A stretch of 14,865 nt of DNA from Candidatus Caldatribacterium sp. (GCA_025060675.1 JANXBI010000025.1:1-14865), one strand, 5' to 3'. Positions 5,873-13,501 are shown, counted from the stretch's first letter. Notes: generated by a model from the letters alone, not told the origin. Numbers and translations are program-made.

Positions 5873-6916
5873 ATGCGGCGAAGTGCACATCGCTTTTCTC
5901 TGAGAGAACTTGCTCTTTCCTTTTGGGAAGAGGGAAGAAGACCAGTTGTACCTCTCATGGGTTACCCAGGTCTCCAACTTACTGGGACGAATATTAAACA
6001 AAATCAATTTAATCATCTTGTCCAGTTCCAGACCCTGAGCCGACTCTACGATGCTTTCCGTCCCGATGCCATTTTCTTCCTCATGGACCTTTCGGTGGAG
6101 GCAAGTGCTTTGGGGCTTCCGGTACGTTTCCCTCTCGACGATACGCCTTCTGTCGAGGCTCATCCGGTGAAAACCCTTGCCGACCTTGACCCATTTCGCA
6201 AAATTGATATCCTTGGTGATGGGAGAGTCATTGTGTACCTCGAAACGCTTCGGCACATGCGAGTGGCATTCTCCTGTCCGGTAGGGGCGTACGTCATTGG
6301 TCCTCTCACGCTTGCTGGCCTCCTTGCAGGGGCCAATGAACTTGCGGTGCAGAGTGTCCTTGACGAAACGTTCTTCCGAGAGATTCTTGAGTTTACGAAA
6401 GGGGTTGTCCTTCGATACGCTGGGGCCCTCCAGGAGGCGGGAGCCGACACCATCATGGTGCTTGAGCCAACGGCGGTTATCTTCAGTCCAGCGACTTTTC
6501 GGAAACACCTTGCCCATATCTATCGGGAGCTTGTGGGAATTCTCGATGACGTGGAGGTCATTCTCCACGTGTGTGGGAACACCCACCACCTGATCCCAGA
6601 AATGAAGCGCTGTGGTGTTGCTGGCTTGAGCTTAGACAGCGTCGTAGACCTGCCCTCTGTGGTTACCGAGGATGATGATATCCTCCTTCTTGGCAACATT
6701 AGCCCTGTGGCTATGCTCTCAGACACACCAGAAGAGATATACCAGGTGACGCTTCGTCTTCTTGAAGCCATGCGGGATTATCCATACTTCATTTTGAGCA
6801 CTGGTTGCGACCTTCCACAAGATGTTCCTTTTGCCAACATCGAGGCCTTCTTTAGAGCTGGGCGGAGTTGGAGGTGCGAGGAGAAACGGAGGAGAGAAAA
6901 CCTCCTTGTCTTGTGA
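5873..6916 (+). CDS. Uroporphyrinogen decarboxylase-superfamily protein, MtaA/CmuA-type corrinoid methyltransferase
   Basis: 347 residues from ATG 5873, the usual length for the family. This start is chosen because GAGGTG (5861-5866) lies 6 bases before it and the promoter at 5799-5827 excludes the longer frame from 5786; ATG 5852 is a weaker alternative without a good RBS. Seen: H232-x-C234-G-N in HVCGNT, and C312 in STGCDLP. These correspond to the His-x-Cys...Cys zinc site of methylcobamide:thiol methyltransferases (MtaA/MtbA/CmuA), which true heme-pathway HemE lacks. LDS near 254 and LLLGNISP at 271-278 are also typical. Known role: transfer of a methyl group between a methylated corrinoid protein and a thiol such as coenzyme M, or related acceptors. 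No corrinoid-binding protein gene or partner methyltransferase gene lies in the window, so the partner must be elsewhere or the activity has diverged. A basic tail (CEEKRRR) lies where the next gene overlaps. Confidence 0.85.
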   Translation: MRRSAHRFSLRELALSFWEEGRRPVVPLMGYPGLQLTGTNIKQNQFNHLVQFQTLSRLYDAFRPDAIFFLMDLSVEASALGLPVRFPLDDTPSVEAHPVKTLADLDPFRKIDILGDGRVIVYLETLRHMRVAFSCPVGAYVIGPLTLAGLLAGANELAVQSVLDETFFREILEFTKGVVLRYAGALQEAGADTIMVLEPTAVIFSPATFRKHLAHIYRELVGILDDVEVILHVCGNTHHLIPEMKRCGVAGLSLDSVVDLPSVVTEDDDILLLGNISPVAMLSDTPEEIYQVTLRLLEAMRDYPYFILSTGCDLPQDVPFANIEAFFRAGRSWRCEEKRRRENLLVL

Positions 6917-7482
6917 GCGCTACCGTAAGAAGGGGTGAAGGATGGTCAAAGGAGGAGGCCTTCCTCCTCCTTCTTGAGCTTTCAGCAGGAAAGGTCCTTT
7001 CCTATCTCTTTGGTCCTTCCTGGAAGGCAGTTTTCCGCGGTCTATTCAGGGACACGAGAACCCTCTTTTCGCCTCCTCACGTACTCGCCCTTTGGCGGGG
7101 CGATGTGCTCCTTGGAATGGCCCTCGGCTGGGGAAGTGGTGACCGGCGTGCCAAGGGCTTCTACACCGCTTTTCGACTCCTCCCGCACGCCTTGCCACGC
7201 CTTTGGCGTTTCGTGCCGAAGCTCGTCTCTGCAGGACTCCCCTCTTCTTCCTACTACTTGAGTAACATCGCCATTTTTCCTCCCCACCAAAGGCAGGGAT
7301 GGGGACGGATGCTCCTTCAGGCGGTGGAAGAAGAGGCAGCGCGTTTGGGGGATTGCTCTGTTGTCCTTGACGTGGAGAAAGACAATACCCCCGCTTTCAC
7401 CTTCTACCAGCGGAACGGTTACCACATCTTGCGGGAATTCCGCTTTTTTGTGCGAATGGCAAAGCCTACCCTCAAAGGGTAG
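6913..7482 (+). CDS. GNAT-family N-acetyltransferase
   Basis: 189 residues from GTG 6913. The C-terminal half carries the GNAT fold: SNIAIFPPHQRQGWGRMLL at about 118-135 holds the acetyl-CoA pyrophosphate loop Q126-x-x-G129-x-G131. It is followed by the motif B region LDVEKDNTPAFTFYQRNGY at 152-170, where the FYxRxGY pattern is characteristic. Known role: acetyl transfer from acetyl-CoA to an amine on a small molecule or protein; the substrate cannot be predicted. The start is uncertain. GTG 6913 overlaps the previous stop as GTGA, suggesting translational coupling, but it has no close RBS. GTG 6874 (preceded by GGAG) and TTG 6868 are in-frame alternatives that would add 13 or 15 residues and deepen the overlap. 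The stop codon lies inside the terminator-like hairpin at 7459-7489. Confidence 0.82.
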   Translation: MSATVRRGEGWSKEEAFLLLLELSAGKVLSYLFGPSWKAVFRGLFRDTRTLFSPPHVLALWRGDVLLGMALGWGSGDRRAKGFYTAFRLLPHALPRLWRFVPKLVSAGLPSSSYYLSNIAIFPPHQRQGWGRMLLQAVEEEAARLGDCSVVLDVEKDNTPAFTFYQRNGYHILREFRFFVRMAKPTLKG

Positions 7483-7489
7483 GCTTTGC
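7459..7489. terminator. Hairpin between convergent genes (possible bidirectional terminator)
   Basis: GCAAAGCCTACCCT (7459-7472) and AGGGTAGGCTTTGC (7476-7489) form a perfect 14-bp stem with a 3-base CAA loop. It sits where the + strand acetyltransferase (stop 7480-7482, within the stem) and the - strand synthase (stop 7492-7494) meet. Neither side has a clear T-run after the stem, so it may act as an RNA 3'-end stabiliser or a weak terminator in both directions. Confidence 0.6.
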
Positions 7490-7491
7490 GC

Positions 7492-8718
7492 TTAGGGAAT
7501 GAGGGTCAAAATCTGCTTGGCCTGTTTGGGGTACTTGGCGATGAAGCGGAGTTCGTCTTCAACGAGGGGTTTCTGTTTCTCCACGTTGGCAAAGCGGACG
7601 AGTTCCAGGATTTCTCGAGCTTCCTCTTCGTCTTTGAACTCGATTTCAAGCTTTTCGTAGACGTTGCGGAATCCCTTGATGCCGCTGTACTCGCCAACCA
7701 CAATCTGCCGTCCGGTTTCGATGATTTCTGGCTCTCCTCGACCAAGCTCCTCGAAATCGTAGAGTTCGTAGTTTTTCCGGTCTTTCAAAACCCCATCCGC
7801 ATGGATTCCAGAGGAATGGGCAAAGGCATTAGCTCCGACGCCAGGCTGGGTAATGGGGATGGGAACCTTGAAAGCATACGACGCGTACTTACAGGTCTTC
7901 CAAGCGGCTTTGAGGTTAATGCGTTCATCAAGCTGATACTTCCCCTCGATACCGCTTGCGTACTTAATGGCGAGGATCACCGAGACAAGGTCGGCATTTC
8001 CTGCCCGTTCACCGACGCCGTTGATTGTGGTGTTGATGTAGGCATCGACCCCCGCGTCGATAGCAGCTTTTGCCCCGGCAACAGAGTTTGCCACTGCCAT
8101 GCCAAGGTCGTTGTGGCAGTGGAGTTCGATGGGCATCTTCGTCTTCTCGGCGATGTACTTGATGCGTTCGTAAATTGTGAAGGGGCTGTCGTAGCCTAAG
8201 GTATCACAATACCGGAAGCGCTCAGCACCTGCCTCCTTTCCGGCAAGGGCGAAATCCACGAGGAAATCGAGGTCGGTCCGTGAGGCATCCTCGGCGTTAA
8301 CACCAATTCCTAAGGCCCCGAAACTCTTTGCAGCCTGGACGGCTTCGGTCATCATCTTGATAACTTCGTCGCGGGTTTTGTTGAGCTTGGCCTTAAGCAT
8401 CTGGTCGGAGGTGGAGATGGAGAGGTTGAGGTACTTGAGTTTTGGGACGAGCTTATACGCGAGTTCAACGTCGCTTTTTGTCGCCCTAAGCCATCCACTC
8501 AGACGGATAGGGGCAATGACTCCCATCTCAGCGAGTTCTAAGTTCGCATTGAGGTAATTCGTTTCGTGGCGAGTGGTGGGGAAGCCGAACTCGCTCTGAA
8601 ACACCCCCATTTCGTTGAGGTAGAGGTTCACCATGGTCTTCTCGATTTTCGCCAACCCAAGCCTTGCCGTCTGTACCCCGTCACGATTCGTCACATCGAT
8701 AATGTAAATCTTCGGCAC
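7492..8718 (-). CDS. Homocitrate synthase / Re-citrate synthase-type enzyme (DRE-TIM metallolyase)
   Basis: 408 residues from GTG 8718. Start reasoning: GGAGGT (8725-8730 complement) directly abuts the in-frame GTG at 8724 but lies 6 bases before GTG 8718. Seen: D8-V-T-N-R12-D13-G-V-Q at the N-terminus, where most family members have DTTLRDGEQ; GVNAEDASRTD at about 139-149; YCDTLG at 170-175; and the metal-binding signature H200-C-H202-N-D-L-G. There is no C-terminal allosteric LeuA-dimer domain, so it is not a classical 2-isopropylmalate synthase. Known: this family condenses acetyl-CoA with a 2-oxoacid. The VTNRDGVQ start and the overall look resemble, to my recollection, the Re-citrate synthase described in Clostridium kluyveri and relatives, which makes citrate from oxaloacetate in anaerobes lacking the usual GltA enzyme. 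Homocitrate synthase (2-oxoglutarate as acceptor) is the alternative. The aminotransferase just upstream fits oxaloacetate/glutamate metabolism. Confidence 0.85.
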   Translation of the reverse strand: MPKIYIIDVTNRDGVQTARLGLAKIEKTMVNLYLNEMGVFQSEFGFPTTRHETNYLNANLELAEMGVIAPIRLSGWLRATKSDVELAYKLVPKLKYLNLSISTSDQMLKAKLNKTRDEVIKMMTEAVQAAKSFGALGIGVNAEDASRTDLDFLVDFALAGKEAGAERFRYCDTLGYDSPFTIYERIKYIAEKTKMPIELHCHNDLGMAVANSVAGAKAAIDAGVDAYINTTINGVGERAGNADLVSVILAIKYASGIEGKYQLDERINLKAAWKTCKYASYAFKVPIPITQPGVGANAFAHSSGIHADGVLKDRKNYELYDFEELGRGEPEIIETGRQIVVGEYSGIKGFRNVYEKLEIEFKDEEEAREILELVRFANVEKQKPLVEDELRFIAKYPKQAKQILTLIP

Positions 8719-8729
8719 AGTCACACCTC

Positions 8730-9938
8730 CTATTCAACACGCTTTAGGAAATCCTTCAGTCGCTTCATGCCCGTCTCAATGGCCCGTTCGGAGGTTGCGT
8801 AGGAGAAGCGGAGGTACCCTTCCATCCCAAAGGCGCTTCCTGGGACAAGGGCGATGTGAGCCTTCTCAAGGAGGAGTTCGGCGAGGTGGACTGAATCGCC
8901 GATGGGCTCACCCGCGAAACGTCCCTGGCAGTACTTGGAGAAGTCCACGAATACGTAAAAGGCCCCTTGAGGGATAGGAAAGGAGATATGGGGAATATCG
9001 GCAAGGTGATGGAGGATAAGTTTTCGCCGGGCGTTGAACGTGTCAACCATCTCCCGGACGACTGAAGACGGGCAACACAAGGCGGCAAGAGCCGCCTTTT
9101 GGCTCATCGACGTGGGATTTGAGGTCATATGGTCTTGCAAGCGAGCCATACCCTCGATGACGTCTCTTGGTCCTGCGGCGTAGCCAATCCGCCACCCGGT
9201 CATGGCAAAGGTTTTGGAAACACCGTTCACCACCACGGTGCGTTCCTTCATCCCCGGAAAGGTGGCGATGCTCCGAGGGAAGGGCACCTCATACACCAGG
9301 TGTTCATAGATTTCATCGGAGATGACGTAAATGTCCTTCTCCACCGCAATGCGAGCAATCCGCTCCAGGGCTTTTTCATCAAGCACAACTCCTGTGGGGT
9401 TTGAAGGATTGTTGAGGATGAGGAGTTTAGTTCGTGGGGTGATTGCTCGCTCTAAAGCGCCAAGATCTGGGGCAAGGGATTCCTTGACGCAAGGCACAAA
9501 AATTGGTTCTCCTCCGGCGAGCCGAATCTGTTCAAGGTACGTTACCCAGAAGGGGATAGGCAAAAGCACCTCATCCCCAGGTTCACAGAGTGTCATGATG
9601 GCGTTGTAGAGGGAGTGCTTAGCGCCACAGGAGACAATAACCTCCTGAGGCGAGTACAATAGGCCGTTTTCCCGCTTGAGCTTTTCACAGATAGCCTCCC
9701 GGAGTTCTGGTATTCCTGGGGTTGGTGTGTACTTTGTGAACCCTGCATCGATAGCTCGCTTTGCCTCCTCCTTGATAAAGGAGGGTGTGTCAAAGTCAGG
9801 TTCTCCGGCACTGAAGGAGATGACGTCAACTCCCTGCCGTTTCAGCTCTTGAGCTTTGGCAGAGATTGAGAGGGTAGCGGAAGGAGCAATCATCTGTACC
9901 CGTTTTGATATACGAACCCCACCTTTGTGACGCTCCAA
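8730..9938 (-). CDS. aspC: PLP-dependent aspartate aminotransferase (class I, subgroup I-gamma-like)
   Basis: 402 residues. Seen: the N-terminal SKRVQMIAPSATL block that opens thermophile and Bacillus-type aspartate aminotransferases, GEPDFDTP at 45-52, YTPTPGIPELR at 70-80, W131 (ring stacking on PLP), NPSNPTG with N180, D208 and Y211 around the cofactor, Schiff-base lysine K242 in VSKTFAMTGWRIG, and substrate-carboxylate arginine R377 in LRFSYATS. All expected catalytic residues are present. Known reaction: aspartate + 2-oxoglutarate to oxaloacetate + glutamate, cytoplasmic. The start is TTG 9938, preceded by GGGGG (9946-9950 complement) at 7 bases; the first ATG (M16) would remove part of the conserved N-terminus. 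Its stop overlaps the RBS of the downstream synthase gene, so the two are coupled. It is driven by the promoter at 10016-10044. Confidence 0.92.
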   Translation of the reverse strand: MERHKGGVRISKRVQMIAPSATLSISAKAQELKRQGVDVISFSAGEPDFDTPSFIKEEAKRAIDAGFTKYTPTPGIPELREAICEKLKRENGLLYSPQEVIVSCGAKHSLYNAIMTLCEPGDEVLLPIPFWVTYLEQIRLAGGEPIFVPCVKESLAPDLGALERAITPRTKLLILNNPSNPTGVVLDEKALERIARIAVEKDIYVISDEIYEHLVYEVPFPRSIATFPGMKERTVVVNGVSKTFAMTGWRIGYAAGPRDVIEGMARLQDHMTSNPTSMSQKAALAALCCPSSVVREMVDTFNARRKLILHHLADIPHISFPIPQGAFYVFVDFSKYCQGRFAGEPIGDSVHLAELLLEKAHIALVPGSAFGMEGYLRFSYATSERAIETGMKRLKDFLKRVE

Positions 9939-9964
9939 GGCTTTTCCCCCTTTACGCGTGGAGG

Positions 9965-9993
9965 TTGCGTTCTTCCTCTTGGGAGGATATACT
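9965..9993 (+). promoter_or_regulatory. Promoter of the rightward isomerase-protease genes
   Basis: TTGCGT (9965-9970) and TATACT (9988-9993) with a 17-base spacer. Predicted start near 10000, leader about 63 bases to ATG 10063. A small dyad TCCTC-4-GAGGA (9974-9987) lies in the spacer and could be an operator half-site pair, but it is short enough to be chance. Confidence 0.6.
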
Positions 9994-10015
9994 AGGGCAT
10001 GCGGTTTTGCTTTTT

Positions 10016-10044
10016 CTTATAAAGGAGCAGGGCGCAAAAGTCAA
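10016..10044 (-). promoter_or_regulatory. Promoter of the leftward aminotransferase-synthase operon
   Basis: Read on the - strand: TTGACT (10044-10039) and TATAAG (10021-10016), spacer 17 bases, five of six consensus matches in each hexamer. Predicted start near 10009, leader about 70 bases to TTG 9938. It faces the rightward promoter at 9965-9993. Confidence 0.7.
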
Positions 10045-10062
10045 GAGAGGGGTGAAGGTTTT

Positions 10063-11025
10063 ATGAAGATTGGCGTTTTCCTTGTGCTCTTCCAGAACGA
10101 GCCTTTCGAGAAAGCCTTGGATTACGTGAAAGCGCAAGGTGTGGAAGCGGTAGAAATCGGAACCGGAGGGTATCCGGGGAACGCCCATTGCAATCCCAAG
10201 GAGCTCCTTGCCGATCCGGAGAAGCTCGCTCGTTTCAAGGAAGCTGTGGAGTCTCGAGGCCTTGAAATCAGCGCCCTGAGTTGCCACGGGAATCCTCTCC
10301 ACCCGAACCCGGAGGTGGCGCAGAAGCACCACGAGGATTTCGAGGCCAGTGTGCTCCTTGCTGAGAAACTCGGTGTTCAGAACGTGATTACCTTCTCTGG
10401 GTGCCCTGGGGACTCGGAGAATGCCAAGTATCCTAACTGGGTCACCTGTCCTTGGCCTCCGGATTTCCTTGAAGTCCTCAGGTGGCAGTGGGAGGAGAAG
10501 CTCATCCCTTACTGGAAGAAGGCTGGGCAATTCGCCAAGGACCACGGGGTTCGGGTGTGTCTTGAGATGCACCCTGGTTTTTGCGTGTATAATCCTGAGA
10601 CATTACTTCGCCTTCGGGAAGCGGTGGGTGATGTCATTGGGGCGAACTTTGACCCAAGCCACCTCTTCTGGCAGGGTATCGATCCAATCTTTGCCTTGCG
10701 CAAACTCGAAGGAGCGGTGTACCATGTCCATGCCAAAGACACTAAAGTTGACCTGGTGAATAGCCTCGTCAATGGTACCCTTGACACAAAGGTGTATACT
10801 GAAGAAAGCAAACGTTCCTGGATTTTCCGCACAGTTGGGTATGGACACGATTTTGGTTTCTGGAAGGATTTCGTGAGCACCCTGCGGCTTATAGGGTATG
10901 ATGGGGTACTCTCCATAGAGCATGAGGATTCCCTCATGTCTGGTCGAGAAGGGTTCGCGAAGGCGGTTGCCTTCCTCAGAGAGGTTGTGATTCGGGAAAA
11001 GATAGGACAGGCCTGGTGGGTGTAG
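10063..11025 (+). CDS. Sugar phosphate isomerase/epimerase-like TIM-barrel protein
   Basis: 320 residues from ATG 10063. This start is chosen because GAGGGGTGAAGG lies just upstream (10047-10058) and the longer in-frame reading from 9958 would begin before the predicted promoter. The fold is the xylose isomerase-like / AP-endonuclease-2 barrel. Seen: an N-terminal KIGVFL strand, YVKAQGVEAVEIG, and the four metal-ligand positions of the family, E168 in CLEMHPG, D197 with H200 in NFDPSH, H223 in HVHAKD, and E286 in LSIEHED. Known members include epimerases and isomerases of ketoses, myo-inosose dehydratases and sugar-acid enzymes, all using a divalent metal. The substrate cannot be told. Its stop codon is immediately followed by the GTG start of the protease gene, so they are co-transcribed. 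Confidence 0.85.
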   Translation: MKIGVFLVLFQNEPFEKALDYVKAQGVEAVEIGTGGYPGNAHCNPKELLADPEKLARFKEAVESRGLEISALSCHGNPLHPNPEVAQKHHEDFEASVLLAEKLGVQNVITFSGCPGDSENAKYPNWVTCPWPPDFLEVLRWQWEEKLIPYWKKAGQFAKDHGVRVCLEMHPGFCVYNPETLLRLREAVGDVIGANFDPSHLFWQGIDPIFALRKLEGAVYHVHAKDTKVDLVNSLVNGTLDTKVYTEESKRSWIFRTVGYGHDFGFWKDFVSTLRLIGYDGVLSIEHEDSLMSGREGFAKAVAFLREVVIREKIGQAWWV

Positions 11026-12264
11026 GTGAAGTTCCTTTCCTATTCGAAGTGGGTACTCCCCTGCGGTGCTCGGGTCATCTTCCGCCGTATGGATTCTCCC
11101 CTCGTGGCGGTGAACCTCTGGGTGCGGGCAGGGGTGAGGAACGAGGCACCAGAGAAGAATGGAATATCGCATTTCTTTGAGCACATGGTGTTCAAGGGAA
11201 CGGTGCATTACCCAGGACTCCTCTTGTCCCGGCGGGTGCAGGCCCTTGGTGGGACCCTGAACGCCGGGACCTCCCTTGACACGACGGACTTTTACCTCGT
11301 TGTTCCACGGGAGTTTTGGAAGGAAGCCCTTTCCCTTGAGATGGAACTCGTCACCCAACCCCTTTTCGACCCAGAGGATATTGAGCGGGAGAAGATGGTG
11401 GTCATTCAGGAAATCCATATCGACGAAGACGATCCTGAAGAACGCCTCGCCCATATTCTCTATGAACGTGTGTTCTCGGAAACTCCCTATGGTTTCCCCA
11501 TTCTTGGACGGGAGGAAACGGTTCGGCAGTTCACTCGGGAAGACCTCCTTGAGTACCGGGATCGTTTCTACCATCCAGCGAACATGGTGCTCGCTGTCAG
11601 TGGGAACCTCAAAGACGGAGAGCTTTTCGCTTTCGTGGAGGATCTCTTTGCGCCTTTTGCTCCGCCTGAAGAATTCGATACTCCTTTCTTTCCGCCTCTC
11701 CCCATTCCGGAGCGGCAGATCGTAGAGTGCGTCATGGACGTCCGACGATTCTACGGCGCCATTGGGTTTCTCTGCGGTGGGATAAAAAGCGATGATTTTT
11801 ACCTCCTTCGCTTACTCTCCCTTGTTATGGGGGATGGGCTTGGTTCGCGCCTCAACATCGCCCTCCGTGAGGAACGTCGGATTGTTGACACCATTCACAC
11901 CACGTATTCGTACTACGAACACGCAGGTATTTTTGCCATCTTCTTCACCTTTTCCCAGGGGAACTTTGAGGAAATCGAGGAAGCTATCCAGGGGGAATTC
12001 GCAAAGCTCACCTATTTTGCCCCAACCGAAGAGGAGCTTGAACGGGCTAAGAATCTCTTAAAGAGCGGATTCTTCAACGCCATAGAGACAACCTTGGGGA
12101 GTGCAGAGCTTCTGGGGCGCCTGGATACCATAGACAGTATTGACCGGAGCCTCAGAGCGCTTTTCCAGGTAGAGCGGGTTCGTGCCCATGACCTTGTGGA
12201 GGTGGCTCGACGGTATGTGGACTTCGAGCGGGGGACCTCTGTCTGCATCAAGCCAGGTGGGTGA
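11026..12264 (+). CDS. M16-family zinc metalloprotease, catalytic subunit
   Basis: 412 residues. Seen: inverted zinc motif H49-F-F-E52-H53 in GISHFFEHMVFKGT, and distal ligand E129 in VVIQEIHIDEDDPEE, 76 residues after H53, exactly the HxxEH(x)76E pattern of M16 proteases. E52 is the catalytic base. The second domain contains GLGSRLNIALREE and an SYYEH segment. No signal peptide or membrane segment is seen, so it should act in the cytoplasm. The size of about 410 residues fits the M16B type, in which two half-size subunits form the clamshell chamber that mitochondrial processing peptidase also uses. Known role: degradation or processing of short peptides. GTG 11026 abuts the preceding stop; GGTGGG (11015-11020) is the likely RBS. 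The following gene encodes the degenerate partner. Confidence 0.92.
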   Translation: MKFLSYSKWVLPCGARVIFRRMDSPLVAVNLWVRAGVRNEAPEKNGISHFFEHMVFKGTVHYPGLLLSRRVQALGGTLNAGTSLDTTDFYLVVPREFWKEALSLEMELVTQPLFDPEDIEREKMVVIQEIHIDEDDPEERLAHILYERVFSETPYGFPILGREETVRQFTREDLLEYRDRFYHPANMVLAVSGNLKDGELFAFVEDLFAPFAPPEEFDTPFFPPLPIPERQIVECVMDVRRFYGAIGFLCGGIKSDDFYLLRLLSLVMGDGLGSRLNIALREERRIVDTIHTTYSYYEHAGIFAIFFTFSQGNFEEIEEAIQGEFAKLTYFAPTEEELERAKNLLKSGFFNAIETTLGSAELLGRLDTIDSIDRSLRALFQVERVRAHDLVEVARRYVDFERGTSVCIKPGG

Positions 12265-12265
12265 A

Positions 12266-13501
12266 GTGGACGAGAAGCCTTTCCACGTGGAGAAAAGGAC
12301 CTTTAAGAACGGTTTGACGATCCTCTTCATTCCTCGGGAGAGCGAGCTTGTCGTTTTCCACCTGGTGCTTGGGCTGGGGAACATTTTTGAAGGCGAAGGG
12401 GAGCGAGGGGTGTCTGCCCTCCTTCAGGAGACCCTCTTGAAGGGCACGAAGCGGCAAAGCGGGGTTGACTTCAGTCGAGAAATCGAGCGCTTTGGAGCAA
12501 CCATCCAGAGTTCTTCCAACTACTTCACGGGAAAGGTGGTTATGGAGGGGCCGGGAGAGGTGGCGGAGGATCTCCTGGCCCTTTTCCTTGAGGCAATCAA
12601 GACCCCCGCTTTTCTCCCCGAGGAAGTGGAGAAAGAGAAACGTTTCCTCATCGATCTCCTCCGTTCTCTTGATGACGATCCCCTGAAGGCCGCTATGCTT
12701 CGGTTTAAGCGTGCCTTTTTTGGGCGACACCCTTACGCTTTCCCCACCCTTGGGGAAATGCAAAGCCTTGAGCGCATGACTAGGGAACAGGTGGTTTCTT
12801 GGTATGAGCGGACCTTTGTGCCAAACAACATGGTTCTTGCGGTTGTAGGGAAGTTCAACAAGAACCGTATCGAAAGGATCCTCGAGCGGGAACTTGGGTC
12901 CATTATCCCTCGAGAGTTTGCTTTCCCTTCTCGGAACCACTTTTTCCCCGCTTCTTTGAAGATTGTGGATTGCAAAGAGGTTCGGGACAGTTGGGTGGTT
13001 CTGGGATTCCGAGCCCCGGGCATCCTTGAAACAAAGGCTCGGGTTGCCTTTGATGTGCTCAACAACGTCCTTGGGGGTGGAATGTACTCAAGGCTCTTTG
13101 TGAAAATTCGGGAAAATCGGGGCTTGAGCTACCAGGTTGGGTCAGTGTACATGCCTCTCCTTGGTCCTTCTTTCATCTGTGCGTACTGTGGGTTTGCTCC
13201 TTGCTACTTTGATACGGTTGTGGGCATTCTCCGTGAGGAGTTCCGCAACCTCCTGAACCTCAGCGAGGAGGAGTTCAACGAGGCTAAGGCCTACACTCGA
13301 GGGATGTTCCTGCACGGTTTCGAGAGCGTTGCCTCCCTTGCCTCCCTGTTTGCCTTCTACGAGCGTATTGGTCTTGGTTGGGAATTTCCCTTCCAGTACG
13401 AAGCTATGCTTCGCGACCTCTCCCTCGACGAGGCGAAGGCTATTTACCGGAAATTCGTTGGCCATGGGGAGTCTCTTGGGGCCATCATGCCGGTGGTGTA
13501 A
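12266..13501 (+). CDS. M16-family protease-like protein, non-catalytic partner subunit
   Basis: 411 residues from GTG 12266, almost the same size as the catalytic subunit. GGTGGG (12256-12261) is placed for this GTG; GTG 12257, in frame and overlapping the previous gene, has no RBS. Aligned by eye with the upstream protein, the active-site stretch GISHFFEHMVFKGT becomes GVSALLQETLLKGT: H49 is A51, E52 is Q54 and H53 is E55, so zinc binding and catalysis are lost. The C-terminal half keeps GGGMYSRLFVKIRENRGLSY, where R and Y match the substrate-holding pair that the catalytic subunit lacks in clear form. Known: in M16B heterodimers one subunit has the zinc site and the other supplies the R/Y pair; this pair fits that arrangement. 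It probably folds only as a heterodimer. Confidence 0.9.
   Translation: MDEKPFHVEKRTFKNGLTILFIPRESELVVFHLVLGLGNIFEGEGERGVSALLQETLLKGTKRQSGVDFSREIERFGATIQSSSNYFTGKVVMEGPGEVAEDLLALFLEAIKTPAFLPEEVEKEKRFLIDLLRSLDDDPLKAAMLRFKRAFFGRHPYAFPTLGEMQSLERMTREQVVSWYERTFVPNNMVLAVVGKFNKNRIERILERELGSIIPREFAFPSRNHFFPASLKIVDCKEVRDSWVVLGFRAPGILETKARVAFDVLNNVLGGGMYSRLFVKIRENRGLSYQVGSVYMPLLGPSFICAYCGFAPCYFDTVVGILREEFRNLLNLSEEEFNEAKAYTRGMFLHGFESVASLASLFAFYERIGLGWEFPFQYEAMLRDLSLDEAKAIYRKFVGHGESLGAIMPVV

Noticed and set aside
5681..6589. Open frame of 302 codons on the - strand covering the promoter and half of the MtaA-like gene.
   Set aside because: It runs opposite a gene with conserved zinc ligands and through a well-formed promoter, and its product shows no family features.
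9079..9098. Terminator-like hairpin AAGGCGGC-aaga-GCCGCCTT followed by TT on the + strand.
   Set aside because: It lies inside the aminotransferase gene, antisense to it, and falls on an alanine-rich coding stretch (KAALAAL) where such repeats arise from codon choice. There is no + strand transcript for it to end.
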